This document shows, one piece after another, positions 44,352 to 52,963 of a DNA stretch of 52,963 nt. Made by a program: the position numbers and the translations under genes. The DNA is from Thamnocephalis sphaerospora. Its lineage: Eukaryota > Zoopagomycota > Zoopagomycetes > Zoopagales > Sigmoideomycetaceae. Under the pieces are notes generated by a model, which saw nothing but the letters and a program-made list of their open reading frames with translations, did no database searches and was not told the DNA's origin. Within the stretch, counting starts at the first letter, position 1. Each line of letters starts with the position of its first letter. The stretch spans positions 1 to 52,963 of the forward strand of contig KZ992460.1 of the NCBI GenBank assembly GCA_003614735.1. The letters are read 5' to 3'.

Positions 44352-45679
44352 ATGTCTGCCGAACTGCCCATTGGAAAGTTTACGCGCAACGAGCTTATTG
44401 GTAGGCAGCAGGCGGCACCGGCTAGTGCGACGTGCTGGTGCACGCACTGACGCGACGGCAACGCGATTCGCTAGAGCTGGCGTCACACCTTGGCCTTTCC
44501 ACGACTGGACGCAAGGCGGTCATTGAGGAGCGGATACAGTGGGTATTGCGCCGCCAGTCGCCTGCTTTGCTGCTTGCCAACCCACCTGTGCAGGAAATAT
44601 CTTCTTCACGCGCCAGACCAGCATGAAGCGCAAAAGGCAGTCGAAGCGGCTATTGCTCGCTCGCCGGGCACAGGACGTCGGATGCGCAATGTGACGCGCA
44701 CGCTGAGCACCGAGTCGACGGCCTCGACGGCCACCACGACCGACGAGCCTGTAACACCGACCAAGAGGTTAGCTGCTAAGCACGGCCGACTCGACGCAGA
44801 ATAGTCGCTTATTGTGGGTCTGGCGCGCAGTGAGGTGCCCAAAGAGTTCCAGAGCGCGGGCCGATCGCCACACCAAACGCGTCGGACGCGTGTTCTGTCC
44901 GAGAGCGAGCTGCAGCAGGATGAGAACTCGGACGATTCGTCACCGCTGCGAACGCGGGTGCAGCCTGCGTTGCTGCATGCGACGGCGCAGGCAAAACGCA
45001 AAGTCACTTGCACGGCAGCATGCGTGCTACCGCAGCTACGTCGGGTATGTGAGGGCGTGACATGCAGGCAATGCCGTCACCATCGGAGCTGATCCCATGC
45101 TGGCGGGCGTGCAGCATTTTTCCAGTACCCGTGCAGTCGTGCGTGCGCTGGTTGCAGCAGAACTGCTGGTGCTCATGGTCACTACCATCCGCTGGGCAAG
45201 TGTAAGTGGCTGTGTGGCGGCGTTATTGCAGGCGACTGCTCATGCATCTGATGCATCGATGGCAGGCGAGCACCGGACCAGTGACCTTTTACCTGACGCA
45301 AACGACGCATGAATGGCATGCACCTGTGCCCGATCTGTCCCTGTTCCTCCGCGGTGACACGTTCTGGTATCCGCTGGTGGGCTGGCTCCTTGGCTTTGTC
45401 TTGCTGCCGACGCTGCCAGCACTGGTGGTGCACATTGGTGGCGAGCAGACGGCCACAGGTGGTCTCGTACGGGCCACAGATCAGGGCTCAGAGGTCAGCA
45501 TGATTACCTGGTCGCTAGCACGATTAGCGCTAGTATACGTGCTACGTGGACTGTCGGCCAACGTACTTACTCACTGGTCATATCTCGTCTATGCGCACCT
45601 TCCCCAAGAGCTGCTGGTGGTAACGGGCGCCATTGGCGTTGCGTTTGCCTTTGTAGAGCTGCTGGCGGCGCGCGGATAA
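44352..45679 (+). CDS. SAP-domain protein with C-terminal membrane helices
   Basis: Exon 1 MSAELPIGKFTRNELI joins ELASHLGLSTTGRKAVIEER across intron 44401-44474, forming a SAP motif that binds DNA in known proteins. Intron 44539-44593 leads to KYLLHAPDQHEAQKAVEAA, then a Ser/Thr-rich region (TLSTESTASTATTTDEP). Another intron (donor AAGAG|gttagc, acceptor gcgcag) restores TPTKSEVPKEF, followed by an acidic/basic linker (SESELQQDENSDDSSPLRTR). The last third contains hydrophobic helices: ALVAAELLVLMVTTIRW, FWYPLVGWLLGFVLLPTLPA, TWSLARLALVYVLRGL and LLVVTGAIGVAFAFVELLA. The layout (N-terminal DNA-binding SAP, then linker and membrane part) suggests an inner nuclear membrane protein comparable in plan to Heh/Src1, but no MSC domain is seen. 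Function inferred only. Confidence 0.72.
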
Positions 45680-46266
45680 GACGGCGGTCGATGGCGTGGC
45701 GATCGCATGTCGGCTCGCCAACATTTGCCACGGCCGTGAAGATGGTGTACAAATGGGATGTTTTGCAGTGGGCCACATGGTAAAACTAAATGATCGGTTC
45801 AAAGTATAGTGTCGGCGTTTATTGTGCAGACACGAAGCGGCGCTGTGCTTCAGTGAGAGCTCGCGCCAAGCATATCCAGCATCCGACAGGGAAGACGTCA
45901 CCGCTGCAACACACTAGCACTTGAAGCATCTCAACATGCAGGTGCAGAGCGGAGAGGGACGTGCGTTAGTGCAGCAGCAACGGTTGTGAAAGAGGGGTGC
46001 GGCCAGGACGGCAACCAGCTTGGGGCCAAAAAAGTTGCGGGCACGTGGGCGAGCACTGCTCGAGCTCCAGGTGTCGGTGCGTCTAGAGTCCCGCCCAGCG
46101 GGGCCAAAACTCTAGCAAGCTGGCTGTAAAGAAACAAAGCTTGAGTACCGAGTGTACAAAAGTGATGATGAGGCGAGGCTGACACGAGGTGGAGATGCGG
46201 CAGGAGCCGACCTCCACATCGGTAACCGTCGAGTTCTAGGTGTGCATCCACGGTGGAGGGACCCAA

Positions 46267-46379
46267 ATGGCAGCAACAACAGCGGCAGCAACAACAGCGG
46301 GAGCGGCGGCGGCGGCGGCGGCAACAATGGCGGCGGCGGCGGCGGCAACGGCAGCGGCAGCGGTGGTGATGGTGACATG
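46267..46379 (+). repeat. GGC/CAA imperfect trinucleotide block
   Basis: Alternating runs of ggcagcaacaac, ggcggcggcggc and aatggcggcggc over about 110 bases, ending in ggtggtgatggtgac. In the plus frame it would encode Gly/Asn/Ser repeats; in the minus frame, Pro/Leu. I regard it as low-complexity DNA. Confidence 0.8.
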
Positions 46380-47641
46380 GGTGTGCACCGTAGAGGTCGG
46401 CATGTTGGTGCCGTCACGTCAAAAGAGCGGATCAATGGCATAAGATGATGGAGAGTGAGTGAGGCGGATACAAAAGAGAGGAGGATACAACATCAATAAA
46501 CAGTCGTTACAAGCGAGTGAGGTAAGAAGAAGGCGCGAGACCGGCATAGCACGGTACATCGCGTAATCCGGGTGAGCAGACCCTGCAGACACGAAAGAGG
46601 ACGGCAAGGAACACACCACCAGGGCACAGAGGATCGCGCACATAAGGTGTACAGCGATCGAGCAGCGGTAAATCAGGGAAACACCAAAGAAAACCACCGA
46701 GGCGACTACAAAGAAGGGAGCAGACCACGGCATAGTACCAATATAACGGGCACGAGGAAAGGAAACGACGACGGCACAGCGGACGCTGGTAAGCAGTCTG
46801 CCGACCCACGCCGGCCACAGAGGGCCGTAAAAGGGCGGGAACCAGAGAAGGAGGGCGCTCGTGGCGGTCTGAGCAAGCAGGCGGTGGCGAGGACAGAAGA
46901 TCAAGTCTCGAGGGTGGCTACACGGACATTGGCGGTGTAGCTAGCACGCACTCGGTCCGGTATTGTAGAGGCCAGGAATCGCTGGTAGTTTCTGGGTGCA
47001 CGGCAGGCTGAACTCGATAGCGTGGCGATCGAAAAAAGCAGATGGTGAATGTGTGTGTGCTGAGGGTGCAGGAGGTGGAGAGGGTGGCAGCAAGACGACA
47101 ATGTCGATCCGTAGATGTGTGGTGCTGGTAGAGCGTGCGTGCGGCAGCGCGTGTATCCAGAGAGAAGGCAAGGCCAACGGCGCATGCTGCGTGCTTCTAA
47201 GCTGCCCTCTTCCTACGGTCGCAACCACCTGCCCTGTCGCTCAGTGGGATCTGACACGGTGAAATCTGCTGGCATCGCTGCCTTTGAGCCAGCCGATACA
47301 CGCGTGTGCAGCTGAACCACGACGACAGAGGCGGCGGTGCAAACCAGACATGCGAGAGCAGAGAAAGCGACACAGCATGACCGTGCGATGCGCAAAAGGA
47401 AATAGCCACCGCCATAAACCAAGCATGATTCACGACGGTGTGCAGGCGGGGGATGGTCAAAAGACACAGGATGGCCGATGAGGACCGCCGGACCAGGCGA
47501 CAGAGCGGATCATCTCCAGCTCCGAGTGATGATGAGATGGTGGCGACGGAGGTAAACGGATACAAGCACAGATATGAGGGAAAGCAGGTGACGGAGGGCA
47601 GCAATGCCGCGCAATGCGGATAGGTGATGATGAAACGATCC

Positions 47642-47658
47642 GAGAGAGAGAGAGAGAG
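47642..47658 (+). repeat. (GA)n dinucleotide run
   Basis: About eight GA units in a larger purine-rich stretch (cgagagagagagagagagca). Confidence 0.8.
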
Positions 47659-47914
47659 CAAGGGAGAACAGAAGAGGACAGGCGGATAATAAATGAAACT
47701 AGCGCAACCTACTGGCAGCATACCAGCTGAGATGGCGCCAAATGTGGCAGAGGTAGAAAGATGCGAGAAAGAGAACAGAGGAGGAGTGACTCGCTGCTCA
47801 TCGACAATAGCGACGGCAGCAGAGAGGGCGCCAGGGATGGCAGCTAAGAATGATCGCAATACGACAAAGAGAACAAAACGAGGGTGAGCGCGAACCATAG
47901 GTATCGACGACCAC

Positions 47915-48877
47915 TTAGATAAACTCGATGCGTGCTAGCGCATCTTCCGTCTGGCCGTTGGTCGCGGGCAGGTGGCTGCGCATAGCCGACACAAACGACT
48001 CAAAGTCCGCCACATCCGGCGACGATGGCATCGGAACGGTGACGCCAAAGGTCGGCGTAGTAAGCGACGGCGTCTGCTTAAACTCGGGCATTGGCGCCGC
48101 CTCCAGATGCAGACGCATGGAGCGCGGCAGGGAGCCCGACACGGGCATCAGCGGCGAGCTGCGACGGCGCGACAACTTGGGCACCTCGGCCGTGTTGACG
48201 GTAGCACGACGCATGCGACGACGCTCAGCAATGCCTGCAATACGGCTGCCATCAGCGGCGGCCAGCAGCGGAGAGCTGGTAGGCAGAGAGCCGCTGGACA
48301 GACTGCAGACATCGTTGGCCGTCTCCTCGCCGCTGCTGCCAGTGCCGGAAAGCGAAGGCGCATCACGACTGGCGATCGAATCGCGCGACGACTGCGAGCG
48401 CAGATCACTGCTGCTACGCGGACGTGCGTACTTGTCGTAGTCGAGACGACGAAGTACACTGTCGAGAATGTTGCCTTCGCCTCGCGGCAGGCGACGCTGG
48501 ATCATCTGCATCCAGCTGCGCATCTCCTCACCGCTTTCGACAAAGAACTGGCATTCTTTGGGACGGCTCAGGCAGGTTGTTTTGCCATTGCCATCGCGGC
48601 GTGGCTCTGCTGGCGTCAAGCGGAAGCAGTGGCGCGACTTTTTGCAGTTGCTATCGTGCCAGACGGTGCGATAGTCGTCAAGGTTAATGACGCCGGCAAC
48701 CGGTTCGTCATCCTTGATGGCCTTGAAATAAAACAGATGGTTGCCCTTGAGCACGGCATAGCGCTTCTTCCAGCCACGACGCAGACCGCTTGAGCTCCAT
48801 TTGCTCAGCCAGCCATGCTTGTCAACATTGGCGCGTACCACCGATGAGAACGGGATGCTGCTACGATGAAGATCCAT
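47915..48877 (-). CDS. PH-domain protein with disordered C-terminus
   Basis: A single 320-residue frame starting MDLHRSSIPFSSVVRANVDK. A pleckstrin-homology domain occupies about residues 20-130: HGWLSKWSSSGLRRGWKKRY, AVLKGNHLFYFKAIKDDEP, GVINLDDYRTVWHD, ECQFFVESGEEMRSWMQMIQ with the invariant Trp near the end of the C-terminal helix. The basic K/R cluster between strands 1 and 2 is compatible with phosphoinositide binding. The rest is Ser/Pro/Arg-rich and probably phosphorylated (RPRSSSDLRSQSSRDSIASR). It ends ALARIEFI. Likely a membrane-recruited signalling or trafficking adaptor; the partner is unknown. It stands alone between two unusually large intergenic regions, which suggests complex regulation. 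A 273-residue plus-strand frame over it is a shadow. Confidence 0.85.
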   Translation of the reverse strand: MDLHRSSIPFSSVVRANVDKHGWLSKWSSSGLRRGWKKRYAVLKGNHLFYFKAIKDDEPVAGVINLDDYRTVWHDSNCKKSRHCFRLTPAEPRRDGNGKTTCLSRPKECQFFVESGEEMRSWMQMIQRRLPRGEGNILDSVLRRLDYDKYARPRSSSDLRSQSSRDSIASRDAPSLSGTGSSGEETANDVCSLSSGSLPTSSPLLAAADGSRIAGIAERRRMRRATVNTAEVPKLSRRRSSPLMPVSGSLPRSMRLHLEAAPMPEFKQTPSLTTPTFGVTVPMPSSPDVADFESFVSAMRSHLPATNGQTEDALARIEFI

Positions 48878-48886
48878 GGTGGGTGT

Positions 48887-48905
48887 GTGGTGGTGGTGGT
48901 GGTGG
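48887..48905 (+). repeat. (TGG)n run just upstream of the PH-gene start
   Basis: Six or so TGG/GGT units starting about 10 bases before the PH-domain gene's ATG (which is on the minus strand, where it reads as CCA repeats). It must lie in the 5' UTR or core promoter. Confidence 0.8.
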
Positions 48906-49243
48906 GTGATGGTCGGAGAGTTCGGACAATAGATGGCGTGTGTGGGTGTGCGTGCCTAGCTTGGACGCAATGGCGGGGCAGTCGTTGCGCTATAGACGCA
49001 CCAATAGCACCCGTCGTACGAAGGAGCCACCGTAGGAGCAGCGTACAGGAAAACGAGACGAACCGTTAGCTCGCAGACCAGGCGGCAGGATAGCACAAAG
49101 AGCGTCGTACGGAAAAAAGAAAACAGCGTACGCGAGTGGGGAGACACGACCGCCGCATAGGGCGAGTGTACATGAACGGCGCACAGCGTGATCGTAGCAG
49201 ATAGGCGACGGAGCAACGTGGGCAAACTAGATGGTACCGTGAT

Positions 49244-49275
49244 GATGGTGGTGGTGGCGGTGGTGGCGGTGATAG
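49244..49275 (+). repeat. GGT/GGC trinucleotide repeat
   Basis: Reads gatggtggtggtggcggtggtggcggtgata on the plus strand, part of the upstream simple-sequence series. Confidence 0.75.
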
Positions 49276-50944
49276 TAGGGGCGATGTCGATGAGAGGTCG
49301 TGGAACAGAGAGCGAGAGCGAGCGAGGGAGAGAGAGAGCAGGGATGCGGAAAGAAAAAGGAAACGGGACAAACAGAAAGTAAAGAGGTGATGGCCGAGAG
49401 CAAAGAGATCAAGGGCGCAGGTGTGTGATGCGGCGCAAGAGTGCCATTTAAACATGTACAGGCGGCAATGGCGGCGGCGATAGGATAGCCGCGTGGACCG
49501 ACGGATAGCGTTGCGGAAAAGGATGCGTTGACGAAATGCCAAAGCCAACAAAGCTCAGGAACCAGTGCAAGGAGGAATGCGCCAGAGATACACAAAAGTG
49601 GCGATCACAGACGGCAAGACGAGCGGAACAAAAGAGGACATGGCCAGCAGCAGTAGCAGTAGCGGCAGTGGCGACCATGACACCAGCAGCGGCGACTAAA
49701 ATGGCCAGGATGACTTCATGTGCGCCCAAGGAAGCCAATGCAATGCGGCGAATGTGCGCTCACGTTGACGTTGTGACGACAAACGCACAGCACGATGCAA
49801 GCACCCAGGAAAGGATAGCGCGACGCCCGGTAGATCCAAGGCATGGGTGCATTGGGTGCGCAGCATGACTCGCCACGAATGTGAACCAAAAGGCCCACGT
49901 TCAGCTGCATCGGTCGGCCCGTCGTGGAACGTTGCGGCGCACACGCTCAGAGGCAACACACAGCCAGCCAGTCGATCACGGCTCACAGCGCCAAAGGACC
50001 GCCTACCGCCACGTAAGCATCGCTCATGGCGGCAGGCGCGTGTTGATGCAGCACGACATGGCACACTGGACAAACCAAGCACATGTTCCGGCACACGCGA
50101 GACATGTGTACGCCCAAGGCATGGCGATGCTGAGCGACGGTGTGTCTCAAAATGGCGCCGGTTTATGCCATGCCATGGACATTGGTGTGGCAGGCATCCG
50201 CCTACACACACGCACACGCATGGCTCCTGGCCGATAAAGGTCAAATGGCGCGGCAGTCATAGCAGAAAAAGGCGCAGCCAGCTCGCTTACTGGTTCGCCT
50301 GGCCAGTAGGTCGCCGCACAGGCAGACCGCACACACACAAAAGTTGGTGCCGTCATAGTTGCCTGCACACTGCAATCATTGCACATAGACATTGAGCTGC
50401 AGCTCAGCACCACGCTGTCTACGCTCACTCGCGGGCTATGCAGCCACAACAAGGGCCAACGCAGAGAACGCCAAAGAACCGATGCAGACTAGCATGCGCC
50501 ACACTGCACACGTACGCATACGCATGCGCAGAAAAGAGCTCTTACCAAATAGTAGCGGCCGTTGGTTACAAGACGACACGTCAGTCTATCGATGCTACTG
50601 CTGCTGCAGTTGCGGTGGTGGTGGTGATTGCTGCTGCACGACGCAAACACTGTCAAAGAGCGTAGCGTAGCTACAAAAGAAGAAGGAGAGAGCGAGTCAC
50701 AAGGAGGGCAATCTATACGCCCAATGGCGGGTGCAAAGGATGAAGAAAAGGTAAAGAAGCGAATGGAATGGCTCGGCCAGGCGAGTGCGTGAAAGAAGGC
50801 GTGTACAACGCCAGGTCGGCAAGACAAGGGTAACAAGCGTCCAAGCACACTGGCGGAGTGTCAATGGAGGCTACGCTCTCACGCGGCGTCGGGGTAATGG
50901 GGACTAGAAGACGCAGAAACGCGTGGCGTAATAGATAAAGACTA

Positions 50945-50990
50945 GTGGTAGTAGTGGTAGTAGTAGTAGTGGTGGTGGAGGAGGAGAAAG
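50945..50990 (+). repeat. GTA/GGT trinucleotide repeat
   Basis: A run of gtagtagtagtagtggtggtgg passing into a purine tract (gaggaggagaaagg). It marks the approximate right end of the strand-asymmetric region. Confidence 0.75.
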
Positions 50991-51138
50991 GAAGGGAGGA
51001 AGGGAGGAAAAGCAGGCGACAACGTACGCTCGACGGTAGAATCGAGAAAGCAGACGCACGTGGAGGCAGCAGGCGTACTGCAGAAACGGGTAAAGTGAGA
51101 ACAGAATGGCAAACTCAAGCTAAGCGTGGGATCAACGC

Positions 51139-51145
51139 TATATAA
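51139..51145 (+). promoter_or_regulatory. TATA-box-like TATATAA
   Basis: A clean TATATAA followed by GG, in a context (ctatataaggcc) that resembles a eukaryotic core promoter. The gene it would serve is not identified: 51300-51650 has ambiguous frames. It could also be coincidental. Confidence 0.3.
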
Positions 51146-52282
51146 GGCCGATTTGTTGCCAGCTCAGGGCGCATGGCGTTGGATCGGAGTCGCCTGCTTC
51201 AAGGCCAGGGGCGTTTGGCGGAGTTGCCGGGCTGAAACGCACTAGCGTGGCCAAGCAATGAAGGAGGGCAGGTAGCACGAGACAATAGGAAGATCGGCTT
51301 GTCCAACGCATGCCACCAACAACAGCGCAAAACACAAATGTCCAGGATATGCTCACGCTGTCGTTTGGTTCAGCCATCCGCCACGGCAACCTTGGCGGCC
51401 GAGGGTGCTCGGGCGGTGGGCGCGTAGGCGCAATGCAAGGTTCGGAGCAAGGCCACGCGTCGTAAAGAAGCTGGCAAAGGCCGATGGCGTCTCCAGGCCG
51501 TCGTTTACGTCCAGAGATGTCGATAACACCTTGACCGTTTTGGGCTGCGCCACTGGCCTCCGCCTCTATTCCCGTTGGTGGTCAGCATGGCGCGCCAACG
51601 CGTGGCACTCTCTGGCGCCAATCACGCTGGTGGCCAGATGGTAGTGCACGCTGTCGCAGGCCAATGTGTGTGCCACGACAAAAGACTTTGTCGCCACCAG
51701 GACAGTCGTTGCTGCCCGCGCGGATGTTCCGTGCAACGCATGCGCGCATCCTTGCTTACTCTCTCGCACAGGCGGTAGATCCCGCTGCTTCATCTTGTCC
51801 ATGCGTCGACCGTGCCATCCTCCTCCCCCTCTTCTCTCCCGCCCCCTAAGCTGCTGCCACTGCTGCTGTTTGCTGGCCAGCGTGCGACGATCGCAGACGT
51901 GTCAATGTTGTGGTAGTCTGACAAGTCGGAGCACCAATCAATGAAAACACAAAGTTACTGCATTTGGCAACTATGCCTTGAACCAACAAAAGACTGATCT
52001 TCGCCAACAAAGCCAGCATGGCCTGTAGACTATCGCGGCTGGGTGAGCGCGTGGCCAGGCGACCGGTTCCTCCGCTTGCCGCAGCGCTTGTGACACGCTG
52101 GCGGCCATTGTACAGATATTTGCCAGCATGGTCGCATGGCCCATTGACACAACCGACGACGCTATTGGATGGCTGAGTCCGCACGACGCCATAGTGACAT
52201 CATGTTTATGTCAAGGGGTACAATCTGGTAAAGTACGCGTCGGCTCGGCCGGGCCGATAGACTGCCCCCTGCTGCCCCCTTG

Positions 52283-52963
52283 TTACCACTCGGCAATGTC
52301 ATCACCAAGGGGCAGGGGGCCACCGGCGCGCTGATTTGCCTTTCGCCACGCGTCCAGCCAGACTTGCATTTGCCGGCGACTGCGTTCGTTGCTTACGTTG
52401 ACGGTGGGCTGCACGCGACCACGAATGGAGAGCGTGCGTACAAAGCAGGCTAGCTCGCGAAAGCTAGAGTGTTCAGAGTACGGAATGCTGTAGAGCGTTA
52501 CCCGAGGCCCATGGCGGGTGGGACGCAGTGCACGTGCGGTTAGCGGTGGCACGGTAGGCGGTAGCGCGGCGTCAGCCAGGTCGCTCGGCAGCACGACGCG
52601 TTGCTTGGGGCCAGTGTGGGTCCAGCCCGTCGGTCTAAATGCCACCACCGAGGTAAATCCTGCCGAGCGATGGCGTTCCAAATAATCCACGAGGGCCTAT
52701 TCATAGCGCACACGTCAGTTCAGCCGCTGCCGGCCCGCCGCTCATACTAGCTTGCCTCCTTTCTGAGCTGGTTCATCGACACCACGTGTACGCTGGCTTT
52801 GGACGGATCAGTGGTGAGCATGGTACTCAATGGCACATCATCGAGACTGTCGAGAATTGCTCGCTTTTCTGCCGTCACGCATACTTTGGAGCCAATTGCG
52901 TTGGCCACCGCTATCGTGTTTGGCCGCAAGCAGGCGTAAGCGGTTGGCCCAACAGGACGACGA
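52283..52963 (-). CDS. PSO2: SNM1/PSO2 DNA cross-link repair nuclease, C-terminal part (runs off the window)
   Basis: Only the C-terminal region is present; the 5' part lies beyond base 52963. It reads AVANAIGSKVCVTAEKRAIL, MLTTDPSKASVHVVSMNQL, then across a 59-nt intron with a GC donor (52697-52755) ALVDYLERHRSAGFTSVVAF, RPTGWTH and later TLYSIPYSEHSSFRELACFV, QPTVNVSNERSRRQMQVWLD, ending GDDIAEW at 52283. These are the DRMBL-domain landmarks of Pso2/Snm1 (RPTGWT and PYSEHSSF). The family are 5' exonucleases with a metallo-beta-lactamase fold acting in interstrand cross-link repair. The catalytic HxHxDH motif is outside the window. Confidence 0.93.

Larger units (their letters stand above)
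45680..47914. other. 2.2-kb gene-poor, purine-rich (plus strand) region
   Basis: No gene that I can support. Between about 46150 and 47900 the plus strand is rich in A/G and the minus strand correspondingly rich in C/T. Several long but compositionally driven minus-strand frames appear, the largest at 47197-47898 with a hydrophobic, Ser/Leu/Pro-rich translation. It includes a GGC/CAA repeat block (46267-46379) and a (GA)n run. It lies 3' of the PH-domain gene, so part may be a long 3' UTR or a non-coding transcript. Confidence 0.45.
48878..52282. other. 3.4-kb region without a supported gene, probable long upstream region
   Basis: Upstream of the leftward PH gene. On that gene's strand it is C/T-rich to about 51100, with several simple repeats, consistent with a long promoter and 5' UTR. 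From 51150 to 52280 the composition is normal; a TATATAA lies at 51139-51145. Overlapping frames of moderate quality occur on both strands at 51300-51650 (for example KTVKVLSTSLDVNDGLETPS on minus; LAKADGVSRPSFTSRDVDNT on plus). I cannot choose between them, so a small spliced gene there remains possible. Confidence 0.45.

Noticed and set aside
46112-46441. Proline/leucine-rich minus-strand frame
   Set aside because: Created by the GGC/CAA repeat block; low-complexity only.
47972-48793. 273-residue plus-strand frame
   Set aside because: Antisense to the PH-domain gene, whose domain is clear on the minus strand.
49696-50395. Overlapping 182-residue frames on both strands
   Set aside because: Equal openness on both strands, His/Arg-rich, no family resemblance or splice logic.
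1-52963. CRISPR array, insertion sequence, integrated virus, telomere repeat or rRNA
   Set aside because: No regularly spaced repeats, transposase or capsid/polymerase motifs, telomeric repeats or rRNA-like segments were seen.

Overview
This is a eukaryotic nuclear window, most likely from a compact, intron-rich basidiomycete fungus. The evidence is many short spliceosomal introns (about 40 to 170 nt, branch-point-like ctaac/ctaat, AG acceptors), no operons or Shine-Dalgarno logic, and a gene set typical of fungi: a Nur1-type nuclear rim protein, Siz-type SUMO ligase, chitin deacetylase with a GPI-like tail, ERC1-like MATE transporter, Mgr2, Mpo1-like DUF962 and DPH6 fused to RidA domains. 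I cannot name the genus from sequence alone.

Layout. 0-10 kb: a tRNA-Thr, then a NUR1-like gene and a WBP2/GRAM-like gene (+), a SIZ/PIAS SUMO E3 ligase and a phenol-hydroxylase-like FAD monooxygenase (-). 10-23 kb: BUD22-like ribosome biogenesis factor (-), NUDCD1-like CS-domain protein (+), eIF5A (-), homogentisate dioxygenase (+), PHS1 3-hydroxyacyl-CoA dehydratase (-), VPS25 (+), ETF alpha (-), Mpo1-like (-). 23-31 kb: sphingomyelinase-like EEP phosphodiesterase (+), DPH6 (-), an Oxidoreductase-like/cytochrome b5 reductase fusion (+). 31-39 kb: an unresolved multi-exon candidate, a protein with two histone-fold-like segments, a UCH deubiquitinase with a 12-nt micro-exon, and two tandem 1-Cys peroxiredoxins (all +). 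39-46 kb: MATE transporter, chitin deacetylase, an unrecognised spliced gene and MGR2 (-), and a SAP-domain membrane protein (+). 46-53 kb is gene-poor: one PH-domain gene (-) lies within several kb of strand-asymmetric, repeat-rich DNA, and the window ends inside an SNM1/PSO2 DNA cross-link repair gene (-).

There is no cluster with a single purpose. Themes are mitochondrial/redox function (ETFA, MGR2, peroxiredoxins, CYB5R), aromatic catabolism (HGD, FAD monooxygenase), lipid metabolism (PHS1, EEP phosphodiesterase, Mpo1-like) and nuclear functions (NUR1, SIZ1, SNM1, the histone-fold-like protein, SAP membrane protein). Most coordinates run from the inferred start codon to the stop codon and include introns. 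Exon joins were inferred by eye from frame, splice signals and family resemblance.
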